Source of the DNA: JBMONI01 sp049324575
GTDB taxonomy: Bacteria > Omnitrophota > Omnitrophia > Omnitrophales > Aquincolibacteriaceae
Length of the DNA stretch: 64,000 bases
Assembly (NCBI GenBank): GCA_049324575.1
Contig: JBMONI010000016.1
Location: forward strand, 186,001 to 250,000
Reading direction: 5' to 3'
In this document: positions 41,065-50,545 of the stretch, piece after piece
Position numbering within the stretch: position 1 is the stretch's first letter
Layout: each line of letters opens with the position of its first letter
The notes under the pieces: generated by a model
Told to the model about the DNA's origin: nothing
Seen by the model: only the letters and a program-made list of their open reading frames with translations
Database searches by the model: none
Made by a program: the position numbers and the translations under genes

Positions 41065-44028
41065 ATGAAGAAATTTTTATTATTGATCGGGGCCGCGCTC
41101 CTTTTATCCTTCTCCCCCGCGCTTTGGGCCGACGGCAATGATCCGCAAGTGGTCACCGGTGATGAGAATTACGGCGCTGACGGTACTCCCAACACCTACG
41201 GCGTTTGGTTTGACGGTGCCGGAGATCATCTTCTGTCTATCAGTAGCGCGGGCGGAGCCGTCTATGTGGGTTCGTCCGGAGGCATTAGCTTCGATCCGAA
41301 CGGACAAAACGGAACAGGCGGCGTGCAGTTCTCCGGAGCGAACACGGTCACGATCTCAGGCACTACCGGTGTATCGACCGCTAATGACCTTTCATCGCTG
41401 GATTTCGACGGCTCGGGAAATACTATTTTCCAAGGCAACGTCTATGCCGAGCTGATCAATTTTTCCGCCGAAGCCACCATGACGCTTAATGACGGCGTCA
41501 ATGTCAATGGCGCGATCACCAACGCCAACGGTGACGAAGGAACGCTTGTTCTGAAAGGTAACCACACCTTGACCGGGAACGTCGGCAGCACCGGCGCCGG
41601 ATTGCATCTGATCACGGTCGGCGACGGCTCGACCGACGGAAAAACGGTCACGATCGACGGCGATGTGAAAGCCTCGACGATCAATTTTGCCAACGACAAT
41701 ACGCTCAACATCGCGGCCGGACATAACGTCCAGGCGGCCATCGAGGCTTCGACGTCCGGAGAAGGCACTTTGGTCTCCCAGGGCACGAACGCTTTTACCG
41801 GAGCGATCGGCGCCACCAATCCTCTTGCGGAAGTCCGGGGCGGCGCGGACGGCGCGATCACGACCTTTAATAATAATGTCAGCGCGACGAACGCCACCGT
41901 GACCGGGACCGGAACGGTCGCCTTCAACGGCGATTTCTCGGGAACCGCTCTCAATTTTGATTCCACCGGCACCGCCAAGGTCGCGAACACCAAAAACATC
42001 AATGCGGATGTGACCACCGACACCGGAGGGAACGGCACTTTGCAATTCCTCGGCAATTCGACGGTAAACGGGGATGTGGGAACTTCCGGCGCTTCGCTCG
42101 GGGCCGTCAGGCTCGGGAACAATGACGCCTCGGGCGACGGGGACACGGTCGCTTTTACCGGCGATGTCTACACCGATACGTTCAATTTCAACGACGACGG
42201 CATCGCAACGATCGCCAGCGGGAAAAATCTTTTCGCCTCGACGATCTCGGTGACCGGGAACGGCGAAGGCACGCTGACCTATCTCGGCAACGTCGCTTCC
42301 CAAGCCGCTTTCGGAGCGGCGGGAAACGCCCTGAAAGCCCTGAATGTCAGCGGCGGGACCCTGACCCTGAACCATGATGTGTTCGCGACCACCCTGACCG
42401 TCGATGCGGCAAACACCGGCGGAACATTGACCCCCGGCGCGGGCCGGACGATCACCGGCAATTTGACGTTAGCCAATTCCGGCATCCTGAATCTGGGGAC
42501 GAACACGCTCACCCTCGACGGGACCGGCATCTATACGCAAAGCGCGGGGACGACTCTCAATCTGAACATTATCAATACCACGACCTTCGGGAACATTGCG
42601 GTCGCAGGAACCGCTACCAACGGGAACGCCTCGGTCGCGACCGGAAGTACGATCAATGTTACGGTCGCCGATAATTACCTTCTGAGCGGAACCGCTTTCA
42701 GGATCATCGACGGCACGGGCGGCGCGGGCGTCCTGGTCCCGACCACCATTACTGACGACAGCTATGTGATCGACTTCATCGGTTCTTCGTCCAACGGAGA
42801 CCTGGTCCTGACCGTGAGTCGTACCAATTCCTACGACAATGCCGCGGGAAGCGGGAATTCCGGCGCCGTCGGAGCGGCGCTTGAGGCCGGAGGGACCGGC
42901 GCGGTCGGCGACTTTCTTTATATCCTGAGCATTCTCGACTCCATGGTCAGCGGGACCGAGATCGACGATGCGCTCCAGCAGATGGATCCGGATAACAGCG
43001 GGGGCTCCCTCGCCGGGACCTATGCGCTATTGAACCAGCTACTCAACGCGATCGGGAACCGCCTCGGCTTCGCGCGGAACGGTTTTGTCGGAGGCGGGAA
43101 CGGGTTTTCATCCGGCGATATGTTCCAGGGAACCGGCTTCTGGATGCAGGGCATGGGGAACCATGCGAAACAGGACACGCGCAAGGGGGTCCCCGGCTAT
43201 CAGGCCAATACGTTCGGGACCGCGGCGGGTATCGATAAGCAACTCAGCGATCATTTTCGCGGCGGCGCGGCTTTCGGGTATTCATACGCCAACGTGAACA
43301 GCAAAGATACGGGCCGGCCCCGGACCGGCATCAACAGTTTCCAGGGAACGCTTTACGGCAGTTATGATCCTCGCGAGCAAAAGGCGCCGGAAGAAGGGAC
43401 GCAGGCCACCGCCAAGGAAACCGACCGGAACTACTATTATGTCGACGGCATTCTGGCCTTCGCCCATAACGAATACGAAAGCGTGCGCGATATCGATTTT
43501 TCGAATGTCCTGCGGCACGCTTACGCCGACTATTCCGGCCAGCAATACGCGGGCAAGCTCGAAAGCGGCTACACGTTCATTTTTGAACGTACGCAGGCCC
43601 TTGAGGTCACGCCGATCGCCTCCTTGGAATACAGCTATCTTTACACGCACGGTTACACGGAGACCGGCGCCGACTCCCTGAATCTCAAGGTCGAGGGCGA
43701 AGGGTATCACGCTCTCGAGCAGGGGCTGGGAATGAAATTCGCTTATCCTTTTCGTTCGAAAAAGATCGGGACGCTGATCCCGGCCGTCAAAGGCATGTGG
43801 CTTTACGATTATATCGGCGAAAAGCCCGAATCCACCTCCTCCTTCGCCGGCGGCGGCCCCTCTTTCAAGACGAGCGGCGCGGAACCGGCCCAGAGCGCCA
43901 TGGTCTGGGGCGCGGAAGTGGCCTGGCTCAACAAAGGCAACATGACGCTCACGGCCAATTACGACTGGGAAACGAAGGACGAGTTCAGCGGTCACACCTA
44001 TTATCTGACCGCGCGGCTGGATTTTTAA
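41065..44028 (+). CDS. Autotransporter with repetitive beta-helical passenger
   Basis: 987 aa. Signal peptide (cleavage near residue 22, ALWA-DG). Passenger (about 24-650) is Gly/Thr/Asn-rich with repeating strands such as TFNNNVSATNATVTG and GTLTPGAGRTITGNLTL, typical of a beta-helix. The last 300 residues form an autotransporter beta-domain (GFWMQGMGNHAKQDTRKG, FGTAAGIDKQLSDHF) ending in YYLTARLDF with the terminal Phe. No protease motif seen. Likely a cell-surface adhesin or S-layer-like fibre. It has its own upstream region of 184 nt and is divergent from the glycan locus. Confidence 0.92.
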   Translation: MKKFLLLIGAALLLSFSPALWADGNDPQVVTGDENYGADGTPNTYGVWFDGAGDHLLSISSAGGAVYVGSSGGISFDPNGQNGTGGVQFSGANTVTISGTTGVSTANDLSSLDFDGSGNTIFQGNVYAELINFSAEATMTLNDGVNVNGAITNANGDEGTLVLKGNHTLTGNVGSTGAGLHLITVGDGSTDGKTVTIDGDVKASTINFANDNTLNIAAGHNVQAAIEASTSGEGTLVSQGTNAFTGAIGATNPLAEVRGGADGAITTFNNNVSATNATVTGTGTVAFNGDFSGTALNFDSTGTAKVANTKNINADVTTDTGGNGTLQFLGNSTVNGDVGTSGASLGAVRLGNNDASGDGDTVAFTGDVYTDTFNFNDDGIATIASGKNLFASTISVTGNGEGTLTYLGNVASQAAFGAAGNALKALNVSGGTLTLNHDVFATTLTVDAANTGGTLTPGAGRTITGNLTLANSGILNLGTNTLTLDGTGIYTQSAGTTLNLNIINTTTFGNIAVAGTATNGNASVATGSTINVTVADNYLLSGTAFRIIDGTGGAGVLVPTTITDDSYVIDFIGSSSNGDLVLTVSRTNSYDNAAGSGNSGAVGAALEAGGTGAVGDFLYILSILDSMVSGTEIDDALQQMDPDNSGGSLAGTYALLNQLLNAIGNRLGFARNGFVGGGNGFSSGDMFQGTGFWMQGMGNHAKQDTRKGVPGYQANTFGTAAGIDKQLSDHFRGGAAFGYSYANVNSKDTGRPRTGINSFQGTLYGSYDPREQKAPEEGTQATAKETDRNYYYVDGILAFAHNEYESVRDIDFSNVLRHAYADYSGQQYAGKLESGYTFIFERTQALEVTPIASLEYSYLYTHGYTETGADSLNLKVEGEGYHALEQGLGMKFAYPFRSKKIGTLIPAVKGMWLYDYIGEKPESTSSFAGGGPSFKTSGAEPAQSAMVWGAEVAWLNKGNMTLTANYDWETKDEFSGHTYYLTARLDF

Positions 44029-44078
44029 GAGCCCGCGGCGCAGCCGCCGTTCAAGCCGCCTGAACGCAATATTCGCGC

Positions 44079-44107
44079 TTGCGCCCTGCCGGCTTGTTGT
44101 TTATAGT
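44079..44107 (+). promoter_or_regulatory. Sigma70-type promoter for SGNH gene pair
   Basis: TTGCGC (44079-44084), 17-nt spacer, TATAGT (44102-44107). The -10 ends 13 nt before the ATG at 44121, with no ribosome site in between. Confidence 0.5.
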
Positions 44108-44120
44108 CTTTTCGATTCCC

Positions 44121-45422
44121 ATGCCGATCAAAAACAATCTACTGAAGCTCTTCGGAAGTGCAGATATCGCATGCGGACTATGGCTTTTCATAACCCATCT
44201 CCCTTCCCTGTTCGACCGCTATTCCAAATTCGAACGCCTGGCCGGCTGGGCCGGCTTTTTTTTGATCGCCCTGGGCCTGCTGGCATGGGCTAAAAACCGA
44301 AGCTCTCTTCTTGCCAACATCCATCTTTCCCTGACCGTCGCCGGGTTGTCTTTTTTCCTTTTCGGCGAGCTCTTTTTCCGCCTCGTCATCGCAGCGGATA
44401 TTCCGCATTTCAAAGAAGCCAAACTCTACGCCGATCCTTTTTCGGACGACGATTATTGGAAACTGAATTACCAGTGGGAAAACACGCTCCAACACGAAAA
44501 GGTCGCCACAATGAAAAGCCATCCCCGTCTGGGTTGGTTCCAGGGATCGGCCTTCTCGAAGAATTCTCAAGCCCTTAATCCGAAAGTCCTTGAACAGACC
44601 CACTCTTCTAAGAAAAAGATCCTCGTCTATGGGGATTCCTATATCCGCGGGTCGGAAAAAGATATTCCGGCTTTCCTGAGCGAAGCGCTGCCCGATCTCG
44701 AGATCGTCAACCTCGGCGCCGGCGGTTTCGGGACCGACCAGATCTTTCTAGCCATGCAGGAAACCTTTCATCTTTTTTCCGATGTGTCCGTGGTCATCGT
44801 CGGCATCATGTTGACCGATATCGACCGGGCGATCTTGTCGCTCCGGGTCTCCAAAAAACCTCGCTTCAGGACGGAAAAAAAAGGAGAGCTTATCCTCGAA
44901 GGCGTCCCCATCCGGGGGACTCCCACCGAACTTTTCGAATCCCATCCTTTGAAACTCCGAAGCTATTTTATCGCCTATCTTAAAAACACCGTCTTCGCCA
45001 ACCCCTTCAACCAATACCGCTTAAAAACAACGTTAAATGCTGCGATCCTCAAGGCCATGAAACAACAATTAGAACTTTTTGGCGTGAATTATTTTTTTAT
45101 TGTTTTTTATCCGAAGGCCTTGCTTCTTGCAAACGATTGGCGGGAATCCTTTCTTAAAAATACGCTTCTTGAGCAAGGGATGCCTTTTTTTGACACTAAG
45201 CCTTTTTTGATCCAATACGCCAAGGGGAAAGGAATCTCCCCTCTCAAACTTTATGGAACCGAAAATCCGCATCACACGATTTTCGCCAATGGCCTTATTG
45301 CAGAACAACTCGCTCTGCAGCTTTCCACTCTCGGGACAGTCCCGCCTTTGCCGTCCTCGGTTCAGGAACGCTCACAAGCCGCATTCGCTCCAGGCCCCGA
45401 GACCAAAAAAAATCCTTTATGA
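44121..45422 (+). CDS. Membrane-anchored SGNH/GDSL-like protein A
   Basis: 433 aa. Three N-terminal membrane helices (to about residue 90), then an SGNH-like domain: nucleophile motif VYGDSYIRG (GDSY at residues 171-174), oxyanion Gly in LGAGGFGTDQ, and a late TENPHHTIFANG where the catalytic His would be. Possibly an O-acyl esterase or acyltransferase acting on surface glycans. Its stop overlaps the start of a paralogue (ATGA). The 3' part is AT-richer than neighbours. Confidence 0.78.
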   Translation: MPIKNNLLKLFGSADIACGLWLFITHLPSLFDRYSKFERLAGWAGFFLIALGLLAWAKNRSSLLANIHLSLTVAGLSFFLFGELFFRLVIAADIPHFKEAKLYADPFSDDDYWKLNYQWENTLQHEKVATMKSHPRLGWFQGSAFSKNSQALNPKVLEQTHSSKKKILVYGDSYIRGSEKDIPAFLSEALPDLEIVNLGAGGFGTDQIFLAMQETFHLFSDVSVVIVGIMLTDIDRAILSLRVSKKPRFRTEKKGELILEGVPIRGTPTELFESHPLKLRSYFIAYLKNTVFANPFNQYRLKTTLNAAILKAMKQQLELFGVNYFFIVFYPKALLLANDWRESFLKNTLLEQGMPFFDTKPFLIQYAKGKGISPLKLYGTENPHHTIFANGLIAEQLALQLSTLGTVPPLPSSVQERSQAAFAPGPETKKNPL

Positions 45423-46534
45423 GAACGGCACGATCTTTTCTCCTCAACGGACTTTTATTACTGTTTTCCCTTTTCGTGGCCATGCCCGTCTTGGCCGAGA
45501 CCTTTTTCCGGATAGGAATCGCTATGAAAATCCCGCATTTTCAGAATGCCATCCTGTATTTTTCACCAGACAATGACGCCTTCTATAAGATCCGGAACAT
45601 TTGGAACCCGCATGATCTGTGGAAAAAAGCCCACCCCTTGATCGGCTGGGTCCGGAACCTGCCGACAGCCGAGAATCCCTTGGGTCTGGATCCGGCCACG
45701 CTGAGCATCCTCCGGGAAAATGCCCCTAAGATATTTTTTTACGGGGACTCCTATGTCACCGGGATGTCGAACAATCAGATCAAGATCCCGGACTTCATGG
45801 ATGAAAAGACCAGACCCTTCAGAGTCGCTTCTTTCGCATGCGCCAGTTATGGCCTGGATCAGATCTTTCTCATGTTCAAGAACTCTTACGCCCTCGATCC
45901 GGATGCGCTTTTTTTAGTCGGCATTTACATGGATGACATCCACCGCTTGATCCTTTCTTACCGTACGCTTCAAAAACCCTTTTTTGATCTTTCCCCCACG
46001 GGAGAACTCGTTCTCAAAGGCCTTCCGCTCGATCCGGACCAGCGTTCCTATTTAAAAAGGAACCCTCTTTTCGTCGGAAGTTATTTCCTGCGTTTCCTCC
46101 ACCGCTATTTTTTAAAAGAAAGTCGGAAGCAACGCGCTGCCCTCCGGGAACGAAAAGAAAAGGTCACGTCTGCGCTTATCCGTGAATTCGCAAGGATCGC
46201 AAAACGAGAGAACCGCAGGCTTGCTTTCGTGCTTTTTTTCAATGAATCAGACATGGGAAAGGAGCCTTGGCAGAGAAAATTGCTTGTGGAAGAATTCCGG
46301 CGGCACGAGGTCCCTTTTGTCGCGACCGATCTTCTCCTGAAGGACCATGCCCGAAAAAACGGTCTGGCGCTCAGCGCTTTTTACGATCCCGAGAATTATC
46401 ACCATTCGGATCTCGGGAACCAGGTGATCGCCGACGGCCTCCTGGAATTTCTTGAAAGACAAGGATGGCTCGGGGACAGGGCCGATCCCCGCCCCCTCCT
46501 CCGCAGAATCCCCCAGGATCAGTTCGCCGCCTGA
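45419..46534 (+). CDS. Membrane-anchored SGNH/GDSL-like protein B
   Basis: 371 aa paralogue of the preceding gene. One N-terminal membrane helix, then KIPHFQNAILYFSPDND (compare DIPHFKEAKLYADPF in A), nucleophile motif FYGDSYVTG, CASYGLDQIFLMF and YDPENYHHSDLGNQVIADG with a possible catalytic His. Same predicted activity as A, without the two extra helices. Its 3' end overlaps the convergent GT9 gene by 16 nt. Confidence 0.8.
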   Translation: MRTARSFLLNGLLLLFSLFVAMPVLAETFFRIGIAMKIPHFQNAILYFSPDNDAFYKIRNIWNPHDLWKKAHPLIGWVRNLPTAENPLGLDPATLSILRENAPKIFFYGDSYVTGMSNNQIKIPDFMDEKTRPFRVASFACASYGLDQIFLMFKNSYALDPDALFLVGIYMDDIHRLILSYRTLQKPFFDLSPTGELVLKGLPLDPDQRSYLKRNPLFVGSYFLRFLHRYFLKESRKQRAALRERKEKVTSALIREFARIAKRENRRLAFVLFFNESDMGKEPWQRKLLVEEFRRHEVPFVATDLLLKDHARKNGLALSAFYDPENYHHSDLGNQVIADGLLEFLERQGWLGDRADPRPLLRRIPQDQFAA

Positions 46535-47724
46535 ACGGATCTGAAAACCTCTTCCGGAGTGATCGCTTTCAGGCAGCGATTGTCCCGGCAAGCCGATTCC
46601 CGATGGTTTAACGCGGATAAGCAAGGTGAACAAGGAAAGTGCGTGTAAAAAATATGGGTCGGCCCTGTAAGCGGGGCAAAGACTTTGGGGCTTTCCGGCC
46701 CGAAAAAAATGAATTTTTTGACCGGTGTCAGCATCGCCAGGTGGGCAAGTCCGCAGTCGTTCGTGATCAAGGCCCGGGATAACTGGAACAGCTCCATCAA
46801 TTCTTGCAGACGGGTCTCCCCTACAAGACTTCGGCAATGCGGATGATCCGCGGCCGACAAGAAGAGAGCGGCCTTGGGATGAGCGGTTTCCGTCCCTACG
46901 ACCAGGACCGCGTTCCGTTCATCCTCCAGAATCTTCCCGGCAAGGCTCACGAAATTCTCCAAGGGCCATTCCCGAAGCGGGAGCATCCCCTCGCCCGGAT
47001 TGACGAGATAGATCCGTTTCTCCTGTCCTATCCCGATCGCCCCGAGCTTTTTCAGAATGCTCTCCCGGGCCCCCGGGACCGAGCGGTATTCGGGAAAAGA
47101 GACCCGGAACGCATCACCGCGCGAAAAAAATTCTGGCGACTCTTTCTTCTCCTGATCCGCCGCCTGGCTGAGGATCTCATAGCTCTCCGCAACATGAAGA
47201 TGCGGATTATACTGGACCTTGTGCGTTAAAAGCCGGCCCCGGTAAAGCCCTTCGAAGGTATATCGATCGAAACCGATCCGTTTCAACGCTCCGCTGAAAT
47301 AAGCCAGGAGAACGCTCGCCCTCGAAAAAAATTCGAGATCAAAAAGAATATCCACCCTCTCCCGCCTCAGGCGGTTCAGGGCGAGGAAGACATCCGAAAG
47401 AAAATGCCAGAACGAATCTTCGCGGATCAGCAGAAGATCTTCGCGCCGGATCAATCCCGGAAAAAGCCCGAAGACTTCGGCATTCCGTGCAAAGGTCAAA
47501 AAAAAGAGATCCGCCTTCGGAAATTTTTCTTTCATGCTCCTCATCAGGGGATAAGCCAGAAGGATCGCCCCAAGTTCGGACAATTTGATGAAAGCGATCT
47601 TTTTTACGGAGCGGGAGGGCCGCGCCGATGCAATTCTTTGGAAGAGCGTTTCCGCAAGGCTCGCGAAAAAGCATAGCGGAATGCCGATCCAGCGGTCGAT
47701 CCATCGCATCGCAGCGATCTTCAC
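46519..47724 (-). CDS. Glycosyltransferase family 9 (heptosyltransferase-like)
   Basis: 401 aa. Two Rossmann halves: N-terminal KIAFIKLSELGAILLAYPLM, C-terminal VNPGEGMLPLREWPLENF (ADP-heptose or related donor binding), VVGTE, LVGETRLQELMELF and NDCGLAHLAM. GT9 enzymes add heptose or related sugars in LPS cores; this one sits last in the sulfated-glycan operon, so the acceptor may be that polymer or a lipid core. An N-terminal extension of about 40 aa precedes the family start. ATGA overlap with the upstream gene. Confidence 0.88.
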   Translation of the reverse strand: MKIAAMRWIDRWIGIPLCFFASLAETLFQRIASARPSRSVKKIAFIKLSELGAILLAYPLMRSMKEKFPKADLFFLTFARNAEVFGLFPGLIRREDLLLIREDSFWHFLSDVFLALNRLRRERVDILFDLEFFSRASVLLAYFSGALKRIGFDRYTFEGLYRGRLLTHKVQYNPHLHVAESYEILSQAADQEKKESPEFFSRGDAFRVSFPEYRSVPGARESILKKLGAIGIGQEKRIYLVNPGEGMLPLREWPLENFVSLAGKILEDERNAVLVVGTETAHPKAALFLSAADHPHCRSLVGETRLQELMELFQLSRALITNDCGLAHLAMLTPVKKFIFFGPESPKVFAPLTGPTHIFYTHFPCSPCLSALNHRESACRDNRCLKAITPEEVFRSVQAAN

Positions 47725-49439
47725 GGCGCCCTTTTCTCCAAAATAATATACCGGGAATTTTCAAACACTTTTCCATAATCGATCGTGCGCCCCGGGAAGA
47801 CATAAGGAGAGCGAAAGCGGTACCGGGGGCCTGTTCCGCTCACCCGCGTCAGGTATTTTCTGAAAAAATCGGAAGTGATCCCCGTCCGCGCAATAAAACG
47901 CCCTCTTTGCTTTCGAAAGGTCGCTTCGTTGAAAAGCACGAGATATCGCGGCCGTTCGGCATGAAGATAGGCATGCTTGCGGGCCGTGAATCGCATGACA
48001 GGATCGCCGCTTCTTTTGACCGTCGCCGACACAAAGGTTTCCGCCCGGTCAAAAAAGTAGATCGAGAAGGCGAGATAAGCCGGCCTGACCGTATAAGCGC
48101 TGAGCATGATATCGTAACTCGCCAGCTCATCGTAAGCGACCTGTTCTCGAGGCGCCAAGTTCTCTTTGAGAAAAGCGATCACTTCTTTCTCGGGTTGCCA
48201 ATGCCGATGGTGCGTTTGGAAAGCTCCCCAGCGCCCCCCGGATTCATAGGTGCCGCTCGCGATCCGGACTCCGGTCCAGAGAGAATATCCCGCGATCAGA
48301 AGGATCCCGACAACTCCCAAAGCCCTTAGGAAGGTTTTTGGTTTGGGCAGCCCCTCCAAAAGTCGCATGCAAAGCAGCGCCAGGGCGCCCTTTAAAAAAA
48401 TGTTAGAAAGAAAAAGAAAACGGTCCTGATAATTGCTGTTCCCCCGGAGGATCTCTTCGAACAAGATCCCGGCCGTAAAGAGAAAACCCGTAAACCAAAA
48501 GCACTCGGGCGCTTCTCGAAAGAATCTCCAAAACCTCCCGGACAGCGCAGAAGTCTTTTCTCGGAAGCTTTTCTCGGAACAAACCACCGCTCCTGGCCGG
48601 GTCCAGAGCCATCCAGCTCCCGCAAGACACAAGACCAGGATCAAAAAGAAAAAATAGGCCCGGTTTAAAAAAAAGAGATCGTAAAAAAAACGGAAGAAAT
48701 AGACCCCCCGCTTATCCTGGACAAACACTTTCCCCATTTCGTAGAATTTTTCTCCCGGAATCGTGGCGAACGAAAGGGCGAACCTGAGCAGAACCCCTCC
48801 CGCGATCCAGAAGAGGAAGGCAAGGGCCCGTCGTCCATATCCGGCGCTGGAAAGATACAAGGCTAAGGGAAAAACAACGATAAAGGTCTCATTTCTGGAG
48901 TAGGTCGCAAGCCAAAGGCAAAGGACGGCCGGCCAGAAGACCTTGATCCGTCCGTGAACAAAGCTAAGGGTAACCCACACCGCCCCCGCGACAAAAAAGA
49001 ACGCATAGGGTTCTGCCATTGCCGTGGCGGAAAGTTTAAGAAGAGAATATTCCCCGAAGCAAAAAACGAAGAACAAAAACGCCGGCTTCGGGCCTCCCTG
49101 GGACGCCATCGCACTGCTCAAAAGAAGGAAGCCCGCAAGCGTCAAAAATGCCGCCGCCAATTGGACGGCCTGGATGGGCGCTGAAAGATCTTTTGCTTTT
49201 TCGTCGAGACATTGCCTTATCAGAAAAGCCTGAAGGATAGCGGGCACGGGGGGATGGGATTGTGCCCATTCCCGGGCCTGCAAGATCTGCGAAGGCTTCA
49301 TGGCGTAATGCGCAGCGCGAAAAAATCGCGAGCCGGAATCCCCGGCCGACAGCAGCAGACGCCCGGCCCCGATGCTCTGCCAGATTAAGAGGAAAAAGGC
49401 CAATGCAAGCAGCGGCTTCAGACAGTTCCAGGACCTCAT
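47721..49439 (-). CDS. Polytopic GT-C-type membrane glycosyltransferase
   Basis: 572 aa with about 10-12 hydrophobic helices and a C-terminal periplasmic domain of about 170 aa. The overall plan resembles ArnT/mannosyltransferase-like proteins that use polyprenyl-phosphate sugars on the periplasmic side. Local features: YSRNETFIVVFPLALYL and RGNSNYQDRFLFLSNIFL. The catalytic acidic residue in the first loop (GDSGSRFF) is plausible but not certain. Overlaps both neighbours by ATGA. Confidence 0.72.
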   Translation of the reverse strand: MRSWNCLKPLLALAFFLLIWQSIGAGRLLLSAGDSGSRFFRAAHYAMKPSQILQAREWAQSHPPVPAILQAFLIRQCLDEKAKDLSAPIQAVQLAAAFLTLAGFLLLSSAMASQGGPKPAFLFFVFCFGEYSLLKLSATAMAEPYAFFFVAGAVWVTLSFVHGRIKVFWPAVLCLWLATYSRNETFIVVFPLALYLSSAGYGRRALAFLFWIAGGVLLRFALSFATIPGEKFYEMGKVFVQDKRGVYFFRFFYDLFFLNRAYFFFLILVLCLAGAGWLWTRPGAVVCSEKSFREKTSALSGRFWRFFREAPECFWFTGFLFTAGILFEEILRGNSNYQDRFLFLSNIFLKGALALLCMRLLEGLPKPKTFLRALGVVGILLIAGYSLWTGVRIASGTYESGGRWGAFQTHHRHWQPEKEVIAFLKENLAPREQVAYDELASYDIMLSAYTVRPAYLAFSIYFFDRAETFVSATVKRSGDPVMRFTARKHAYLHAERPRYLVLFNEATFRKQRGRFIARTGITSDFFRKYLTRVSGTGPRYRFRSPYVFPGRTIDYGKVFENSRYIILEKRAP

Positions 49440-50545
49440 GAGACCCCCGGCGCGTTCTTCAAAAGAGGCTCCGCGAGAAGCTTTGCGGTAAGCCGATGCC
49501 CTTCGGGATTGAGATGGGAAGTATCCCTGAAAAGCTCGGTCCCCTTTTCCTCCTCATGGCGACGGAATGCCTGCAAAAGATCCATCCCTTCTATTCCTTC
49601 GCGGGAAAAAAATTCTGAAAAATGCTGAAAGATCCCATCGTAAGCATCCTCCTGCATCTGATAACGAAAGGGGAAAACCACCACGATCAGCCGGCCCTCT
49701 CGTTCACGGACCCCATCGCGGATCCTGAGGATCTGCTTTCTCAGCCAACTCCATTCTCTTGATCTTGGGTCCATCAATTTTTTCAAGTCCCCTTCCCAAT
49801 GCCGCCTTGTTTTCTTCTCCCTGGCATCGTTTTCCGAAGGCGCCGGCCCGGACCGCTTGCCGCTCACACTTTTACGGTAAATCCGATGGCTCCCGAAATT
49901 CAGCCATTCACAAACCCAACGGAACAAGACCGACCGGGCCTGAAGAAAATCGACCCAAGACAATGCCGGGTAAGCTTCCGCGGGGATCGGCCCAAGGCAT
50001 TTCAGCATATGACTTGAAAAATGCATGAGGGGATACGCCACATCGTTCAGACAGACCGCCAGGATAACGACATCGGGATCATAGCGGATCCCTTCGGCGC
50101 GGAGGAATTCATATTCCAAATAGGTGTTATACCCGCCGACGCCCGCATTGATCACGGCATAACCCTCTCCCAGTTGCTCCTGCAAAATCCTGCTGAAAGT
50201 CTGTTCATCGGAAACACCGAATCCGAACGCAACGCTATCGCCCAGCACAAGCACTCGTTGCTCTCCCGGGGGTTTGGCGTAAGGGATCTCGGGGCTCCGC
50301 AACCCATGCGAGTTGATCGAATAAAGCAGCTTCGCGCTGATGACGGCCCGGGAATGGGGTTTGAGATGATACAAATAGCGCGCGGCTTTGGGTTCGTGAA
50401 TCGCCTTAAAATGGTCCCCCACTCCCACAGGGTTGTCCACACACACGATCACGCCGCGCGCGACGATCTCCGCCAAAACCAGGGCAAGGGCAGTCCCCAA
50501 GATCACGCAAATCCCCCTGGCCAGGCTCTCTCGAAAACGGATCAT
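49436..50545 (-). CDS. SGNH/GDSL hydrolase-like protein, membrane-anchored
   Basis: 369 aa. N-terminal helix (residues about 12-30) then a canonical SGNH domain: VLVLGDSVAFGFGVSD (Ser), NAGVGGYNTYLE (Gly), VVILAVCLNDVAYP (Asn), and TSHLNPEGHRLTA (His, with the DT just before as the Asp). All four block residues are present, unlike the two paralogues at 44-46 kb. Possible polysaccharide O-acetyl transferase or esterase. The start at 50545 overlaps the stop of the sulfotransferase gene; a frame to 50608 lies inside it. Confidence 0.85.
   Translation of the reverse strand: MIRFRESLARGICVILGTALALVLAEIVARGVIVCVDNPVGVGDHFKAIHEPKAARYLYHLKPHSRAVISAKLLYSINSHGLRSPEIPYAKPPGEQRVLVLGDSVAFGFGVSDEQTFSRILQEQLGEGYAVINAGVGGYNTYLEYEFLRAEGIRYDPDVVILAVCLNDVAYPLMHFSSHMLKCLGPIPAEAYPALSWVDFLQARSVLFRWVCEWLNFGSHRIYRKSVSGKRSGPAPSENDAREKKTRRHWEGDLKKLMDPRSREWSWLRKQILRIRDGVREREGRLIVVVFPFRYQMQEDAYDGIFQHFSEFFSREGIEGMDLLQAFRRHEEEKGTELFRDTSHLNPEGHRLTAKLLAEPLLKNAPGVS

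Noticed and set aside
44029..44060. GC hairpin (GCGGC/GCCGC) after the autotransporter as a terminator
   Set aside because: Five-bp stem with a 3-nt loop and no T-run; too weak to call.
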